Origin: JACCQS01 sp963766765
Lineage (GTDB): Bacteria; Actinomycetota; Actinomycetes; Mycobacteriales; Geodermatophilaceae
Direction of reading: 5' to 3'
Assembly: GCA_963766765.1 (NCBI GenBank)
Contig: CAVYBR010000005.1
Span: 124,001 to 188,000 of the forward strand
Length of the DNA stretch: 64,000 nucleotides
The notes beneath the pieces are model-generated. The model did not search any database and was not told the origin of the DNA. It worked only from the letters and a program-made list of their open reading frames with translations. Position numbers and translations under genes: made by a program. Shown piece by piece: positions 35,675 to 43,539 of this stretch (the stretch's first letter is position 1; each line of letters opens with the position of its first letter).

Positions 35675-36880
35675 ATGACGACCACCACAGCCACCCAGCG
35701 CGCGAGGTTGATTGTCCTTCGCGCCGCCTATCTGTTCGACGGCGACTCCGCCACCTTGGTCCCGGATCCGACGTTGGTGCTCGACGGTGGGCGCATCGTC
35801 GCCGTCGACCACGGCATCGCCCCGCCCGCGGGGGCCGAAGTCGTGGACTTGCCGGGAGCGACCTTGCTGCCGGGTCTGATCGATACCCATGTGCACCTCG
35901 CGTTCGACGCATCCACTGACCCGGTCAGCCGGCTGGCTGAGCGCAGTGACGAGGAAGCCATCGCGGCGATGACCGTTGCGGCAGGAGTTGCGCTGCGCGG
36001 CGGAGTCACGACGATGCGAGATCTGGGCGATCGGGGCTATCTGTCGCTGGGTCTGCGCGATACGCCCGGGCTGCCCACCATCCTGGCCGCCGGTCCGCCG
36101 ATCACGACGCCTGCGGGGCACTGCCACTTCCTCGGCGGCGGATGCGAAACGGGCGCCGACGGCGTGCGAGAGGCAGTTCGTGCCCATGTTGAACGCGGCG
36201 TCGACGTCATCAAGATCATGGCCAGCGGAGGCACCATGACTGCCGGCACGAAGCAGGAGCAGGCTCAGTTCACATCCGAGGACTTGCAGGCCGCGGTGGA
36301 CGAGGCGCACCGGCACGGATTGCCGATCACTGCCCACGCACACGGCACTTCAGCTATTGCGGACGCGGTGGCCGCCGGAGTCGACGGTATGGAGCACGTG
36401 AGCTTCTGGGCCGCGGACGGCGTCGACACGCCCATGGACCTGATCCGCCTGATCGCGCAGCGGCGCATCGTGGTCGGTTCCACAGTCGGGATGATTCCGG
36501 TGCCCGGTCTGGTCCCGCCGCCGGAGGTTCTCGCTCGCTTGCCGCACGTCCTCGCCAACCACCGCCGGCTGCACGACGCGGGCGCCCGGATGGTGGCCGG
36601 CACCGACGCTGGCATCGCGCCCATCAAGCCGCACGACATCGTCCGGCACGCGATCGCTCAGTTGGGAGTGATGGGCTTCAGCCAAGCTGAGGCGCTGCGG
36701 GCAGTCACCATCGAGGCGGCCGCGGTGTGTGGTCTGGCCGATCGCAAGGGCCGCCTGGCGCCGGGGTTCGACGCCGACATCCTCGCCGTGGACGGTGACC
36801 CGCTGACCGATCCTGACGCCATCCACCGCATCCGTGCCGTCTATGCGGCCGGGACCCGGGTAGAGCGCAGCAACGCGTGA
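35675..36880 (+). CDS. Amidohydrolase family protein (imidazolonepropionase/prolidase-like)
   Basis: Metal-dependent hydrolase of 401 residues. The first metal motif is GLIDTHVHLAF (about residue 68), later ligands are in IMASGG, ITAHAHGT, GMEHVSFW and the Asp in VAGTDAGIAP. This set fits the amidohydrolase branch that includes prolidases and organophosphate hydrolases. The ATG has GAGGA nine bases upstream. The gene is convergent with ctaA at 18 bp. Substrate unknown. Confidence 0.9.
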   Translation: MTTTTATQRARLIVLRAAYLFDGDSATLVPDPTLVLDGGRIVAVDHGIAPPAGAEVVDLPGATLLPGLIDTHVHLAFDASTDPVSRLAERSDEEAIAAMTVAAGVALRGGVTTMRDLGDRGYLSLGLRDTPGLPTILAAGPPITTPAGHCHFLGGGCETGADGVREAVRAHVERGVDVIKIMASGGTMTAGTKQEQAQFTSEDLQAAVDEAHRHGLPITAHAHGTSAIADAVAAGVDGMEHVSFWAADGVDTPMDLIRLIAQRRIVVGSTVGMIPVPGLVPPPEVLARLPHVLANHRRLHDAGARMVAGTDAGIAPIKPHDIVRHAIAQLGVMGFSQAEALRAVTIEAAAVCGLADRKGRLAPGFDADILAVDGDPLTDPDAIHRIRAVYAAGTRVERSNA

Positions 36881-36898
36881 GTCCGGAGTCGAGGTAGC

Positions 36899-37855
36899 TC
36901 AGATCGTGGTTGTCGGGGCCAGGTCAGTTCGGCTGACGCCGTTGACGTCGACGTCGTCGCTGTCGCCGGTGCTCACGTACCAGAGCCGGGCTGTGGCGAC
37001 CACGAGCAGGGCGGCGCCGAGCATGTGCGTCCCGACCAGGACGACAGGCAGGTGCGTGAAGTACTGGGTGATGCCGATGGCCCCTTGGACCAGTTCAGCG
37101 CCGAGCAACCACCCGGCCGCTCGCCGAGCCTCGCCCGGGCCGTGTCGCGTGAGCACGAACAGAGCGATCGTCAAGCCGATCAACAGATAGACCGACTCGG
37201 CATGGATGCGGCTCATCAAGGCGACATCGAGCCCGGTACGGCCGGCCTCGATGTCGCCGCTGTGCGGACCGCTTCCAGTGGTGCCGGTGCCGAGGACCAG
37301 AGCCACAGCGAGGTTCGCCGCGATCAAGGTCACCAGCCACCGGAGTCGGCCAGTCAGGCGTGCCCGGGCAACAGACGGTTCACGTGAGCGCAGGTAGAGC
37401 CTGGTGGCGACCGCCACCAGGACCATCGAGACGAGGAAGTGTCCAGCCACGGTCCACGGATTGAGTCCGGTCAACACGGTCACACCGCCGAGCAGGGCCT
37501 GTCCGGCGATGCCCAGCAGGACGCCGAAGGCGCTGAGGTACAGGTCCCTGCGACGAAGCCGCCAGACCGCATACACCGTGAGCAGAGCGACCAGTCCGAC
37601 CACACCGGTCAGAGTCCGATTGGCAAACTCGATGACGCCGTTGATCTCGAGTTCGGGCGTCGGGAAGAAGTCCTCATCGGTGCAGGAGGGGAACGTCGGA
37701 CAGCCCAGCCCCGAGCCGGTCAGCCGCACAGCGCCACCAGTCACGACGATGCTGACCTGAGCGACCAGATCGATCAGCGTGATGCGGGTCAAAGCGAGAC
37801 CGAAGACGGGTGCCTCGCGCGTGGGAGCGGCGCTGCCGGCCAGCTCTGCGCGCAT
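36899..37855 (-). CDS. ctaA: Heme A synthase (COX15/CtaA)
   Basis: Oxidises heme O to heme A for cytochrome c oxidase. The protein has 318 residues and about eight membrane helices. The extracellular Cys pair is in GLGCPTFPSC. Heme-site histidines appear in AGHFLVS, MSRIHAESVY and GTHMLGA, while the first expected site reads EFANRTLTG, where many homologs have a His. The ATG is six bases after a TATTCT -10, so the transcript is predicted leaderless. Confidence 0.92.
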   Translation of the reverse strand: MRAELAGSAAPTREAPVFGLALTRITLIDLVAQVSIVVTGGAVRLTGSGLGCPTFPSCTDEDFFPTPELEINGVIEFANRTLTGVVGLVALLTVYAVWRLRRRDLYLSAFGVLLGIAGQALLGGVTVLTGLNPWTVAGHFLVSMVLVAVATRLYLRSREPSVARARLTGRLRWLVTLIAANLAVALVLGTGTTGSGPHSGDIEAGRTGLDVALMSRIHAESVYLLIGLTIALFVLTRHGPGEARRAAGWLLGAELVQGAIGITQYFTHLPVVLVGTHMLGAALLVVATARLWYVSTGDSDDVDVNGVSRTDLAPTTTI

Positions 37856-37861
37856 GGATCC

Positions 37862-37867
37862 AGAATA
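37862..37867 (-). promoter_or_regulatory. -10 element of leaderless ctaA
   Basis: On the minus strand TATTCT is followed by GGATCC and the ctaA ATG. Confidence 0.6.
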
Positions 37868-37888
37868 GGTCTACCTGCGCTGGACGAT

Positions 37889-38248
37889 TCACGCCATGGG
37901 TGTGAGGACCGCGATCCGGTATCCGTCGCTTCCGTTGACGAGTTGGTAGCAGAAGCGCTCGCGCGGCTCGCCGCCGTAGGACCACGTCACATCGGCCCAG
38001 AGGCTCGCGGGAGATTCGCCCATGATCGTGATCCGCCTGTCGACCGAGTCGACTCCCTCGTACTGGTTCCACGAGGAGGCGAAGTACTCCTCGGTCTGAT
38101 GCGCGTCGCTGACCGCGATCGACTGGCCGGGAAACAAGATGAGCGACGGAACCGCGTACATCCGGGCTATCGCCTTCTCGTCCCGGGCCAAGAGTGCGGC
38201 CGCATAACTGTCGAAGAACTGGACTGCCGTCTCGATGGTGTTGGTCAT
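37889..38248 (-). CDS. SnoaL-like/DUF4440 (NTF2-fold) protein
   Basis: Protein of 119 residues with the cone-shaped NTF2-like fold pattern: N-terminal helix TAVQFFDSYAAALLARDEKAIARMYA, then SLILFPGQS, and strands with ITIMGESPASLWADVTWSYGGEPRERFCYQLV. Such proteins are small enzymes or ligand-binding proteins; none can be assigned here. The ATG follows GGAGGC closely. It is divergent from a short HTH regulator, which may control it. Confidence 0.75.
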   Translation of the reverse strand: MTNTIETAVQFFDSYAAALLARDEKAIARMYAVPSLILFPGQSIAVSDAHQTEEYFASSWNQYEGVDSVDRRITIMGESPASLWADVTWSYGGEPRERFCYQLVNGSDGYRIAVLTPMA

Positions 38249-38292
38249 GCCTCCGACGCTACGAAGCAACCAAGCCACGCCGGTGTCGTCTT

Positions 38293-38298
38293 TAGGAT
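38293..38298 (+). promoter_or_regulatory. -10 element of a leaderless HTH regulator gene
   Basis: TAGGAT is followed by GTGTTG and the GTG at 38305. Confidence 0.5.
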
Positions 38299-38304
38299 GT
38301 GTTG

Positions 38305-38739
38305 GTGGAACAACGGACCTCGCTGGCCGCGTCCTCCCGGGACGGACATCTGGCGCTGCGGCGAGTGGAGCGCCAGCAGGCTGTGATCGAGCGACTGCAT
38401 GCCGCGAGCGGCGAGCGGATCCGCTTGGGAACGCTGGCGCGCGACCTTGGTGTCTCCGTGCGTACCGTTGCCCGCGATGTGGAGCGACTCCGGCTCAGCG
38501 GGGTCCCATTGACGGCGCACGCTGGGCGGGGAGGCGGGGTCAGCCTCGTCCCGGTGCGGGCGGTGAGTGCGATCGTGTTCGATCTCCCCGAGGCAGCAGC
38601 GCTGATGTCCAGCCTCGCGGTCCTCGGGCCCAGCGTCAGTCAGAGTGCCGCGTCAGCCATGTGCAAGCTTGCGCGGGCAGTGCAGCCGGTCGGTTCGGCG
38701 CCTGAATCAGCGCTGTCGCTTCCTCGCGATACAAGGTAA
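38305..38739 (+). CDS. HTH regulator, YafY-like N-terminal half without WYL domain
   Basis: Protein of 144 residues. A helix-turn-helix (IRLGTLARDLGVSVRTVARD) near residues 35-55 is followed by HAGRGGGVSLVP, the wing typical of YafY/DeoR-type regulators. The WYL effector domain normally following is missing; the protein ends soon after a helical segment. It may be a truncated relative or a minimal regulator. The GTG at 38305 fits a leaderless mRNA; a GTG at 38299 is in frame too. It is divergent from the SnoaL-like gene and lies upstream of sufR. Confidence 0.75.
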   Translation: MEQRTSLAASSRDGHLALRRVERQQAVIERLHAASGERIRLGTLARDLGVSVRTVARDVERLRLSGVPLTAHAGRGGGVSLVPVRAVSAIVFDLPEAAALMSSLAVLGPSVSQSAASAMCKLARAVQPVGSAPESALSLPRDTR

Positions 38740-38751
38740 GGGCGCCCTTAC
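38736..38751. promoter_or_regulatory. 16-bp perfect palindrome upstream of sufR
   Basis: GTAAGGGCGCCCTTAC is a perfect palindrome overlapping the stop codon of the preceding HTH gene and 36 bp upstream of the sufR start. It lacks a T tract, so it is more likely a protein-binding site than a terminator. Confidence 0.5.
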
Positions 38752-38774
38752 TGGAACGCTTCTAGTAAATACGT

Positions 38775-38789
38775 CACAATGTTGTTGTG
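38775..38789. promoter_or_regulatory. Inverted repeat covering the sufR -10 and start codon; candidate SufR operator
   Basis: CACAA-TGTTG-TTGTG is a perfect inverted repeat with a 5-bp centre. It includes CACAAT, a near-consensus -10 located six bases before the GTG start, so the transcript would be leaderless. A repressor bound here would occlude the promoter, which fits autoregulation by SufR. Confidence 0.5.
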
Positions 38790-39605
38790 GAATCCGCTGT
38801 CCTGACGGTAAGCCCGTCCCGCCCGGACCTCGGGCGGACCGGTGCTGATGACGGACGCACCCGTGACCGAGTGGTCGACCTCCTCTGGCGCGAAGGCCCG
38901 ATGAGCGCGGCCACGCTGGCCGCCGAGCTCGGTATCTCAGCCGCAGCTGTGCGCCGGCACCTCGATGCGCTGCAGGCCCAGGGTCGGATCGAAGGCCACA
39001 CCGCGCCGCACAAGGCAAGCCGCGGACGTGGCCGGCCGGCCCGCGAGTTCGCTCTCACCACTGCTGGACGCGAGCGTTTCCCGCACGCCTACGACGACCT
39101 GGCGGTCGCCGCATTGCGGCATCTTGCCCGCAGCGGCGGTGCTGAGGCAGTCACCGCGTTCGCCCAGGAGCAGCTCGCCGGGCTCGAAGAGCGCTGCACA
39201 CAGGCGGTCAGCACCGCCGGACCGGACCGGTTCGACCGCGCTCAGGCCCTAGCCGGCGCGTTGTCCCGCGAGGGCTATGCCGCCACCGCGTCGGGCCTGG
39301 CCGGGGGCGGGCAACTCTGCCAGCACCACTGCCCGGTCGCTCACGTCGCGGCGGAGTTCCCTCAACTGTGCGAAGCCGAGACCGCCGTGATCAGTCGGCT
39401 GGTCGGCACCCACGTCCAACGACTGGCCACCATCGCCCGCGGCGACTCGGTGTGCACGACCAACATCCCGTCGGCCGCGATCTCCGAGGCCCACCACGCC
39501 CACGCCCCACACCGGACCGAAGATCTGCAACTCACCCCGACTCCGCGAAGCAGTACCGCTAGAGGCAGTGCCCCAGATGTTTCCTACGGGAGGGACCCCG
39601 AATGA
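38787..39605 (+). CDS. sufR: SufR-type Fe-S cluster transcriptional repressor
   Basis: Regulator of 272 residues. Winged helix domain at about 25-95 (AATLAAELGISAAAVRRHLDALQ, GRGRPAREFALT). The cluster-binding cysteines are in QLCQHHCPVAHVAAEFPQLCEAE (Cys at the C-x3-C and C spacing typical of SufR). It senses Fe-S status and represses the suf operon. Its stop overlaps sufB (ATGA), so it is the first gene of the operon it controls. Confidence 0.93.
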   Translation: MESAVLTVSPSRPDLGRTGADDGRTRDRVVDLLWREGPMSAATLAAELGISAAAVRRHLDALQAQGRIEGHTAPHKASRGRGRPAREFALTTAGRERFPHAYDDLAVAALRHLARSGGAEAVTAFAQEQLAGLEERCTQAVSTAGPDRFDRAQALAGALSREGYAATASGLAGGGQLCQHHCPVAHVAAEFPQLCEAETAVISRLVGTHVQRLATIARGDSVCTTNIPSAAISEAHHAHAPHRTEDLQLTPTPRSSTARGSAPDVSYGRDPE

Positions 39606-41039
39606 CCACGACGACTCCGCTGACCCAGGACGAGCAGATCGATGCCCTCGGCCGATACAAGTTCGGTTGGGCCGACTCAGACCTGGCCGGAGCCACCGCG
39701 GCGAGGGGAATCTCGGAGAGCGTCGTACGTAACATCTCCGGACTGAAGAACGAGCCCGAGTGGATGCTCGAGCGCCGACTCAAGGGCCTGAAGCTCTTCG
39801 ACAAGAAGCCGATGCCCTCCTGGGGTTCGGACCTGTCCGGGATCGACTTCCAGAACATCAAGTACTTCGTGCGATCCACCGAGAAGCAGGCAGCCACCTG
39901 GGATGACCTCCCGGCCGACATCAAGAACACCTACGACAAGCTCGGGATCCCCGAGGCTGAGAAGCAGCGGCTGGTCTCGGGCGTCGCCGCGCAGTACGAG
40001 TCCGAAGTCGTCTATCACCAGATCCGTGAGGACCTGGAGGAGCAGGGCGTGCTCTTCCTCGACACCGACACCGGCCTGCGCGAGCACGAGGACATCTTCA
40101 AGGAATACTTCGGCTCGGTGATTCCGGCTGGGCGACAACAAGTTCGCCGCGCTGAACACCTCGGTCTGGTCCGGCGGCTCGTTCATCTATGTCCCGCCGG
40201 GCGTGCACGTCGACATCCCGCTACAGGCCTACTTCCGCATCAACGCCGAGAACATGGGCCAGTTCGAGCGGACCCTGATCATCGTCGACGAAGGCGCCTA
40301 CGTGCACTACGTCGAGGGCTGCACCGCGCCGATCTATTCCAGCGACTCACTGCACTCCGCGGTGGTCGAGATCATCGTCAAGAAGAACGCTCGCTGCCGC
40401 TACACGACCATCCAGAACTGGTCCAACAACGTCTACAACCTCGTCACCAAGCGCGCGGTGGCCTATGAGGGCGCGACGATGGAATGGATCGACGGCAACA
40501 TCGGCTCCAAGGTCACGATGAAGTATCCCGCCGTCTACATGGATGGAGCCGGTGAACACGCGAAGGGCGAGATGCTCTCCGATGGCCTTCGCGGGTGAGG
40601 GTCAGCACCAGGACGCCGGCGCGAAGATGGTGCACGCCGCACCGAACACGACCTCGACCGATCGTGTCCAAGTCGATGGCCCGAGGACGGAGGACGCACC
40701 AGCATATCGTGGTCTCGTCCAGGTCGACAAGGGTGCGCACGGCTCGCAAGATCCACGTGTCATGCGACGCGCTGCTCGTCGACTCGATCAAGCCGCTCGG
40801 ACACCTATCCCTACATCGAGGTCGACGAGGACGACGTGTCGATGGGCCACGAGGCCACGGTGAGCAAGATCGGCGAAGAGCAGCTGTTCTACCTGATGAG
40901 CCGCGGTCTGACCGAGGACGAGGCGATGGCCATGATCGTGCGGGGCTTCATCGAGCCGCTCGTCAAGGAGCTGCCGATGGAGTACGCCGTCGAGATGAAC
41001 CGGCTGATCCAACTGCAAATGGAAGGGGCGGTGGGCTGA
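39602..41039 (+). pseudogene. sufB: SufB, Fe-S scaffold subunit; reading frame broken by seven single-base insertions
   Basis: Scaffold subunit of the SufBCD complex, about 477 residues when repaired. The N-terminus (KFGWADSDLAGATAARGISE) is intact and preceded by GGGAGGG. The frame breaks near 40129-40131 (GGG for GG) and at 40582 (A), 40660 (G), 40687 (A), 40704 (A), 40751 (A) and 40790/40791 (A). Removing one base at each place restores a canonical SufB through DKGAHGSQ, SDTYPYIEVDEDD and GHEATVSKIGEEQLFYLMSRG to the stop at 41037-41039. There are no deletions and the flanking suf genes are intact. Because SUF is the only Fe-S system seen here and is usually essential, sequencing or assembly error is as likely as gene decay. 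Confidence 0.85.
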
Positions 41040-42193
41040 TGTCGGCTGTTTCCGCCGACCCTCAGCAGATCGCCGACTCACCCGATACTGACGTAAGGAC
41101 TCCAGTCGTGGACACCGCGACCTTTGCTGCCCCCACGGGCCGCGAAGAGAATTGGCGCTTCAGCCCGATGCGGCGGCTGCGGCCGCTCTTCGCGGGCACG
41201 CCGTCGGATGCGCACCTGACCTGGGAGAGCCGACTTCCCGAAGGCGTCGAGTTCGTGACCGTCGATGCGGACGATCCGGCCTTGGCCGCCGTCCCTGCTC
41301 CGGTTGACTTCATCTCGGAGCTGGCCCGTCGCAATTCCGGTGGTGCCGTCGTCATCCGCGTCCCCAAGGCGGCCGAGCTGACCGAGCCAGTGGTCATCCG
41401 GCTCACCGGTACCGATGCAGAGGCGCTCGTCTGGGGCCACATCGTCGTCGAGGTCGGTGAGCACGCGAGCGCTCGGGTCGTTCTGGACCATTCGGGCAGT
41501 GCGCGCTATGCCGCCAATGTGTCCGTCCTGGTCGGTGACGGCGCATCTCTCGAGTTGGTGCACGTGCAGGACTGGACCGACGACTCCTTGCACTCCGCGC
41601 ACGTCGCGACCCGTGTGGGGCGCGATGCCCGGTACAAGTCGATGCAGGTCAGTCTTGGCGGTGCGGTCGTCCGCATCGTGGAGACAGTGACCTTCGACGG
41701 GCCGGGCGGTGATGCCGAGCTGAACGGTCTCTACTTCGCCGACGCCGGACAGCACCTCGAGCATCGCTTGTTCATCGAGCACCAGCAGCCGAACTGCCGC
41801 AGCCGGGTGTCCTACAAGGGAGCCCTGCAGGGTGCGAGCGCGCGGACCGTCTGGGTCGGTGATGTCTTCATCGGCGCATCGGCCGAGGGCACTGACACCT
41901 ACGAGATCAACCGCAACCTCGTGTTGTCCGAAGGTGCCCGGGCCGACTCGATCCCGAACCTGGAGATCGAAACCGGTCAGATCATCGGCGCCGGACATGC
42001 GAGTGCCACCGGCCGCTTCGACGACGAGCAGCTGTTCTACCTGCGCTCGCGCGGGATCCCCGCAGACGAAGCGCGCCGCCTGGTTGTCCGCGGCTTCTTC
42101 GCCGACCTGATCGGTCGCATGGGCGAGCCTGAACTACAGGAACGCCTCATGAGCCGAATCGAAGCCCGGCTGTCCGAGGCGGGTGTCCTATGA
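41039..42193 (+). CDS. sufD: SufD, Fe-S cluster assembly protein
   Basis: Partner of SufB and SufC, 384 residues. The N-terminus contains GREENWRFSPMRRLRPLF, and the beta-helix core has HVQDWTDDSLHSAHVATRVG, GLYFADAGQHLEHRLFIEHQQPNCRSRVSYKGAL, and the C-terminal GHASATGRFDDEQLFYLRSRG. The ATG overlaps the sufB stop (TGATG). Its own stop overlaps the next gene by four bases. Confidence 0.94.
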   Translation: MSAVSADPQQIADSPDTDVRTPVVDTATFAAPTGREENWRFSPMRRLRPLFAGTPSDAHLTWESRLPEGVEFVTVDADDPALAAVPAPVDFISELARRNSGGAVVIRVPKAAELTEPVVIRLTGTDAEALVWGHIVVEVGEHASARVVLDHSGSARYAANVSVLVGDGASLELVHVQDWTDDSLHSAHVATRVGRDARYKSMQVSLGGAVVRIVETVTFDGPGGDAELNGLYFADAGQHLEHRLFIEHQQPNCRSRVSYKGALQGASARTVWVGDVFIGASAEGTDTYEINRNLVLSEGARADSIPNLEIETGQIIGAGHASATGRFDDEQLFYLRSRGIPADEARRLVVRGFFADLIGRMGEPELQERLMSRIEARLSEAGVL

Positions 42194-42696
42194 GCGAAGG
42201 CGCAGACCGCACATTCTCCGGAGAAAGTCACCTCAGCGAAGGCGCAGACCGCACATTCTCCGGAGAAAGTCACCTCAGCGAAGGCGCAGACCGCACATTC
42301 TCCGGAGAAAGTCTGGCTCCGCGTTTTCGGCCCGCGTGCCGGCTCGAGGACGTACCCGAGCCCGGCGCGCTGCGAGTCGAGTTCGACGACATCGACGTGG
42401 CCATAGTCCGGAGTGAGGGGCAGGTCTTCGCGATCGAGGACGTGTGCTCGCATGCCGAGGTCGCCCTCTCCGAGGGAGAAATCGAGGGCTGCACCATCGA
42501 GTGCTGGATGCACGGCTCCCGATTCGACCTGCGCAGTGGCGAACCGACGGGACCACCAGCAACCGTGCCGGTCGATGTCTTCGACGTCCAGCTGCTCGAC
42601 GGCGTCGTGTACGTCAACACGGCAACGACCAAGACGAATGGACCGGGCGCCAACGGGTCGCCGGTCCTGAAGCAGAAGGAGCAAGCCACATCGTGA
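42190..42696 (+). CDS. Rieske-type ferredoxin of the SUF operon with N-terminal three-fold peptide repeat
   Basis: [2Fe-2S] protein of 168 residues located between sufD and sufC, as in many actinobacteria. Cluster ligands: VCSHAEVALSE and CTIECWMHGSRFD (CxH...CxxH), near residues 87 and 106. It probably donates electrons for cluster assembly. Residues 2-41 are three copies of the 14-residue unit SEGADRTFSGESHL (the last one incomplete), encoded by 42-bp tandem repeats. The normal family N-terminus follows directly (PRFRPACRLEDVPEPG). The start overlaps sufD by four bases; the stop overlaps sufC (GTGA). Confidence 0.9.
   Translation: MSEGADRTFSGESHLSEGADRTFSGESHLSEGADRTFSGESLAPRFRPACRLEDVPEPGALRVEFDDIDVAIVRSEGQVFAIEDVCSHAEVALSEGEIEGCTIECWMHGSRFDLRSGEPTGPPATVPVDVFDVQLLDGVVYVNTATTKTNGPGANGSPVLKQKEQATS
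42193..42313 (+). repeat. 42-bp in-frame tandem repeat, three copies (last one 37 bp)
   Basis: Copies at 42193-42234, 42235-42276 and 42277-42313 are identical over their shared length. Each contains the perfect palindrome TTCTCCGGAGAA. The unit length is a multiple of three, so the frame is kept. The repeat starts at the second codon of the Rieske gene, inside a translationally coupled junction. Confidence 0.92.
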
Positions 42697-43529
42697 GCAC
42701 GCCCAGCACCCCCAGCACGCCTCCCCACGCCGGTTCAGCCGGCTCGGTCCTGGAGATCCGCGGCCTTCATGTCAGCGTGGGCGACGGCGCGAACGGCGAG
42801 GAGACGAAGGAGATCCTGAAGGGCGTCGACCTCACCATCCGCGCGGGGGAGACCCACGCCATCATGGGCCCCAACGGCTCTGGCAAGTCGACCCTGGCCT
42901 ACAGCATCGCCGGACACCCGAAATACAACGTGACCGCCGGGACGATCACCCTTGATGGCGAGAACGTCCTCGACATGAGCGTCGACGCGCGGGCCCGCGC
43001 GGGCCTGTTCCTGGCCATGCAGTACCCGGTCGAGGTTCCCGGTGTATCGGTCTCCAACTTCCTGCGTACTGCGGCCACTGCCATCCGCGGTGACGCACCG
43101 AAGCTGCGCACCTGGGTCAAGGAAGTCCGCGAGGCCATGTCCGGCCTGAAGATGGACCAGGCTTTCGCCGAGCGCAACGTGAACGAGGGCTTCTCCGGCG
43201 GGGAGAAGAAGCGGCACGAGATCCTGCAGATGCAGTTGCTCAAGCCGCGGATCGCCGTACTGGACGAGACCGACTCCGGCCTCGACGTCGACGCGCTGCG
43301 CGTGGTCGCCGAGGGTGTCGAGGCAGTCCGCGCGACCGGTGAGGTCGGCGTCGTGCTGATCACCCACTACACGCGAATCCTTCGCTACATCAAGCCAGAC
43401 TTCGTGCACGTCTTCGTCGACGGCCGGATCGCCGAAGAGGGCGGCCCGGAACTCGCCGACAAGCTGGAGGCAGAGGGCTACGAGGCCTACGGTGCGACCG
43501 GCGCTGCCTCGGCGGCTGCGGCGGTTTAG
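42693..43529 (+). CDS. sufC: SufC, Fe-S assembly ATPase
   Basis: ABC-type ATPase of the SufBCD complex, 278 residues. Walker A GPNGSGKST near residue 56, Q-loop in AMQYPVEVPGV, signature FSGGEKKRHEILQM, Walker B IAVLDETDSGLDVD, and the His switch in LITHYTRIL. The GTG overlaps the Rieske stop and has AAGGAG upstream. The first 15 residues are Ser/Thr/Pro-rich and variable. Confidence 0.96.
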   Translation: MSTPSTPSTPPHAGSAGSVLEIRGLHVSVGDGANGEETKEILKGVDLTIRAGETHAIMGPNGSGKSTLAYSIAGHPKYNVTAGTITLDGENVLDMSVDARARAGLFLAMQYPVEVPGVSVSNFLRTAATAIRGDAPKLRTWVKEVREAMSGLKMDQAFAERNVNEGFSGGEKKRHEILQMQLLKPRIAVLDETDSGLDVDALRVVAEGVEAVRATGEVGVVLITHYTRILRYIKPDFVHVFVDGRIAEEGGPELADKLEAEGYEAYGATGAASAAAAV

Positions 43530-43539
43530 GGACTTCCCG

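Noticed and set aside
38736..38751. The palindrome after the short HTH gene as a rho-independent terminator.
   Set aside because: It overlaps the stop codon, has no loop and no T tract, so it fits an operator better.
40595..41038. Treating the open frame that extends 148 codons upstream of sufD as a longer SufD.
   Set aside because: That stretch is the frameshifted 3' part of sufB read in another frame; SufD starts at the TGATG overlap.
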